A stretch of DNA of 64,000 bases from Spirosoma arboris (lineage in GTDB: Bacteria > Bacteroidota > Bacteroidia > Cytophagales > Spirosomataceae): assembly GCF_009754945.1 (NCBI RefSeq), contig NZ_WPIN01000018.1, positions 95,134-159,133 of the forward strand, read 5' to 3'. Position 1 is the first letter of the stretch. Each line of letters begins with the position of its first letter. A model generated the notes under the pieces. The model made no database searches. It had not been told where the DNA came from and saw nothing but the letters and a program-made list of their open reading frames with translations. This document shows positions 63,181 to 64,000 of the stretch, one piece after another. Both the position numbers and the translations under genes were made by a program.

Positions 63181-63978
63181 ATGGATCTTAGGCGTGCCGA
63201 AATTGATGCTTGGATAGATACCAGATGCTTACTACCGGGACAAAACTGGAAAAAAGAAATACCAACAATAATTCAAAATTCAAAATTGTTTATTGCCCTT
63301 ATATCAAAATATTCTCTAAATAAGAGAGGCTATATACAACGAGAAATAAAATATGCATTAGAAGTGCTAAAAGAGGTACCTAGCCACGATATTTATTTTA
63401 TTCCCGTCAGGCTTGATGAATCAATACCTTATGATGAAGGATTATTAAATTTAAATTGGGTAGATTTATATCCTTCATATTCAGAAGGTTTAAGAAGAAT
63501 CTTGACTTCATTAACTAATTTAAATAAAAAACCATTAGAATTTCTTAGCCCGGTTAAATCCATACTTTCCGAAGAAAACAGTCTAATTATTGAGAATCCT
63601 AATGACCATAAATATCTGACATTTGGAACAAGGCATGCCATAAATTATACGCCTTATAGGAAATTTAGTGATTATGTGAAAGATTTTATTGAAAAACTTC
63701 CAAAATCCGCTATTTACTCAGGTCTGAATTACTTATATTATATAACACTATTAACAAAATCGGAAGCTGTAGTTTTGCCTCCATTCTTACTTGAAAAATA
63801 TCCGAATAACATTGTATTGGTACTTCAACATAGATATACAAACTTAAAAACAGAAAAAGACTATTTTACTGTAGATTTGTGGTTTGATAATAGTCGACAT
63901 AATTTAAAGATCACATATGAATCAATAATACAAATTGTAGTTCCTACTATAGGGCTCAATATAGAAAAAGTTATATAG
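63181..63978 (+). CDS. TIR domain fused to an SspB-like (ClpXP adaptor) domain
   Basis: From ATG 63181 the frame encodes 265 residues, but homology begins earlier: codons from 63106 encode NIDQVFISYAREDWQSADRL, the first TIR strand and helix, with no ATG, GTG or TTG. Glu55 in KRGYIQREIKYAL fits the TIR catalytic glutamate. Residues about 150-262 match the alphaproteobacterial SspB type: LNYLYYITLLTK, EKYPNNIVLVLQHRYTNL, DYFTVDLWFDN, LKITYESIIQIVVPTIGLN. SspB binds ssrA-tagged peptides for ClpXP. The protein stops right after this fold, without the long ClpX-binding tail of classical SspB. The domain call is by pattern memory. Confidence 0.75.
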   Translation: MDLRRAEIDAWIDTRCLLPGQNWKKEIPTIIQNSKLFIALISKYSLNKRGYIQREIKYALEVLKEVPSHDIYFIPVRLDESIPYDEGLLNLNWVDLYPSYSEGLRRILTSLTNLNKKPLEFLSPVKSILSEENSLIIENPNDHKYLTFGTRHAINYTPYRKFSDYVKDFIEKLPKSAIYSGLNYLYYITLLTKSEAVVLPPFLLEKYPNNIVLVLQHRYTNLKTEKDYFTVDLWFDNSRHNLKITYESIIQIVVPTIGLNIEKVI

Positions 63979-64000
63979 AATTTTCTACAATTTATTCGAT

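Noticed and set aside
63628..63978. Calling the SspB-like domain part of an SspBCDE phosphorothioate defence system
   Set aside because: That SspB shares only the name. The sequence here matches the ClpXP adaptor SspB pattern, and no SspC, SspD or SspE-like frame is present in the window.

Overview
The window reads as chromosomal DNA of a Bacteroidota bacterium, most likely Cytophagales close to Spirosoma. The signs are a TonB-dependent receptor with a CarboxypepD-like N-terminus beside an ECF sigma factor and FecR anti-sigma, LytS/LytR-type signalling, GIN-domain and DUF2723 proteins, Tat-exported sugar isomerase and Gfo/Idh proteins, few clear Shine-Dalgarno sites, and about half G+C by eye. 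No rRNA, tRNA, CRISPR array, insertion sequence or prophage was seen.

Layout. 1-7.5 kb: two SDR enzymes, AraC and MerR regulators, alaS, a secreted amidohydrolase and murI. 7.5-15.3 kb: a TonB receptor diverging from a sigma/anti-sigma pair, then an STN-domain surface-repeat protein and a GIN-domain lipoprotein. 15.4-19.3 kb: an mlaEFD-like lipid transport operon and a lytic transglycosylase. 19.5-22.9 kb: a CvfB-like S1 protein, a SelW-like protein, an NTF2-like protein and a serine hydrolase. 23-27.3 kb: a probable sugar-acid cluster (IlvD/Edd dehydratase, PQQ-type sugar dehydrogenase, SDR). 27.3-33.5 kb: a DMT transporter, a DJ-1/PfpI protein, a secreted LRR protein and an M16 peptidase. 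33.6-40 kb: a TolC/MacA/MacB-like efflux cluster ending in a LytS-type kinase and LytTR regulator. 40-47.8 kb: Tat-exported sugar proteins, a small overlapping unknown pair, CsbD, a flavin monooxygenase, DUF2147, a thioesterase, a dicarboxylate symporter and a YQP-rich protein. 48-62 kb: M3 peptidase, kynureninase, QueG, GrpE-DnaJ, DUF1772, alpha/beta hydrolase, Na+/H+ antiporter, DUF2723 membrane protein and FolD.

The last 2 kb differ sharply. G+C drops to about 20-30% in spot-counted lines and two TIR-domain reading frames appear. The second carries a C-terminal domain that closely resembles the alphaproteobacterial type of SspB, the ClpXP adaptor that recognises ssrA-tagged peptides. A TIR-SspB fusion is unusual and is the best candidate here for an undescribed immune or stress system. 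The two TIR frames look like one former TIR-linker-TIR-SspB gene now split by TAG codons and a frame change.

The second genome-scale signal is a dense set of long intergenic inverted repeats, some perfect over 30-32 bp, in several sequence families. At least five end only 2-9 bases before a start codon, and three lie inside operons. They are distinct from ordinary U-tract terminators, which are also present.
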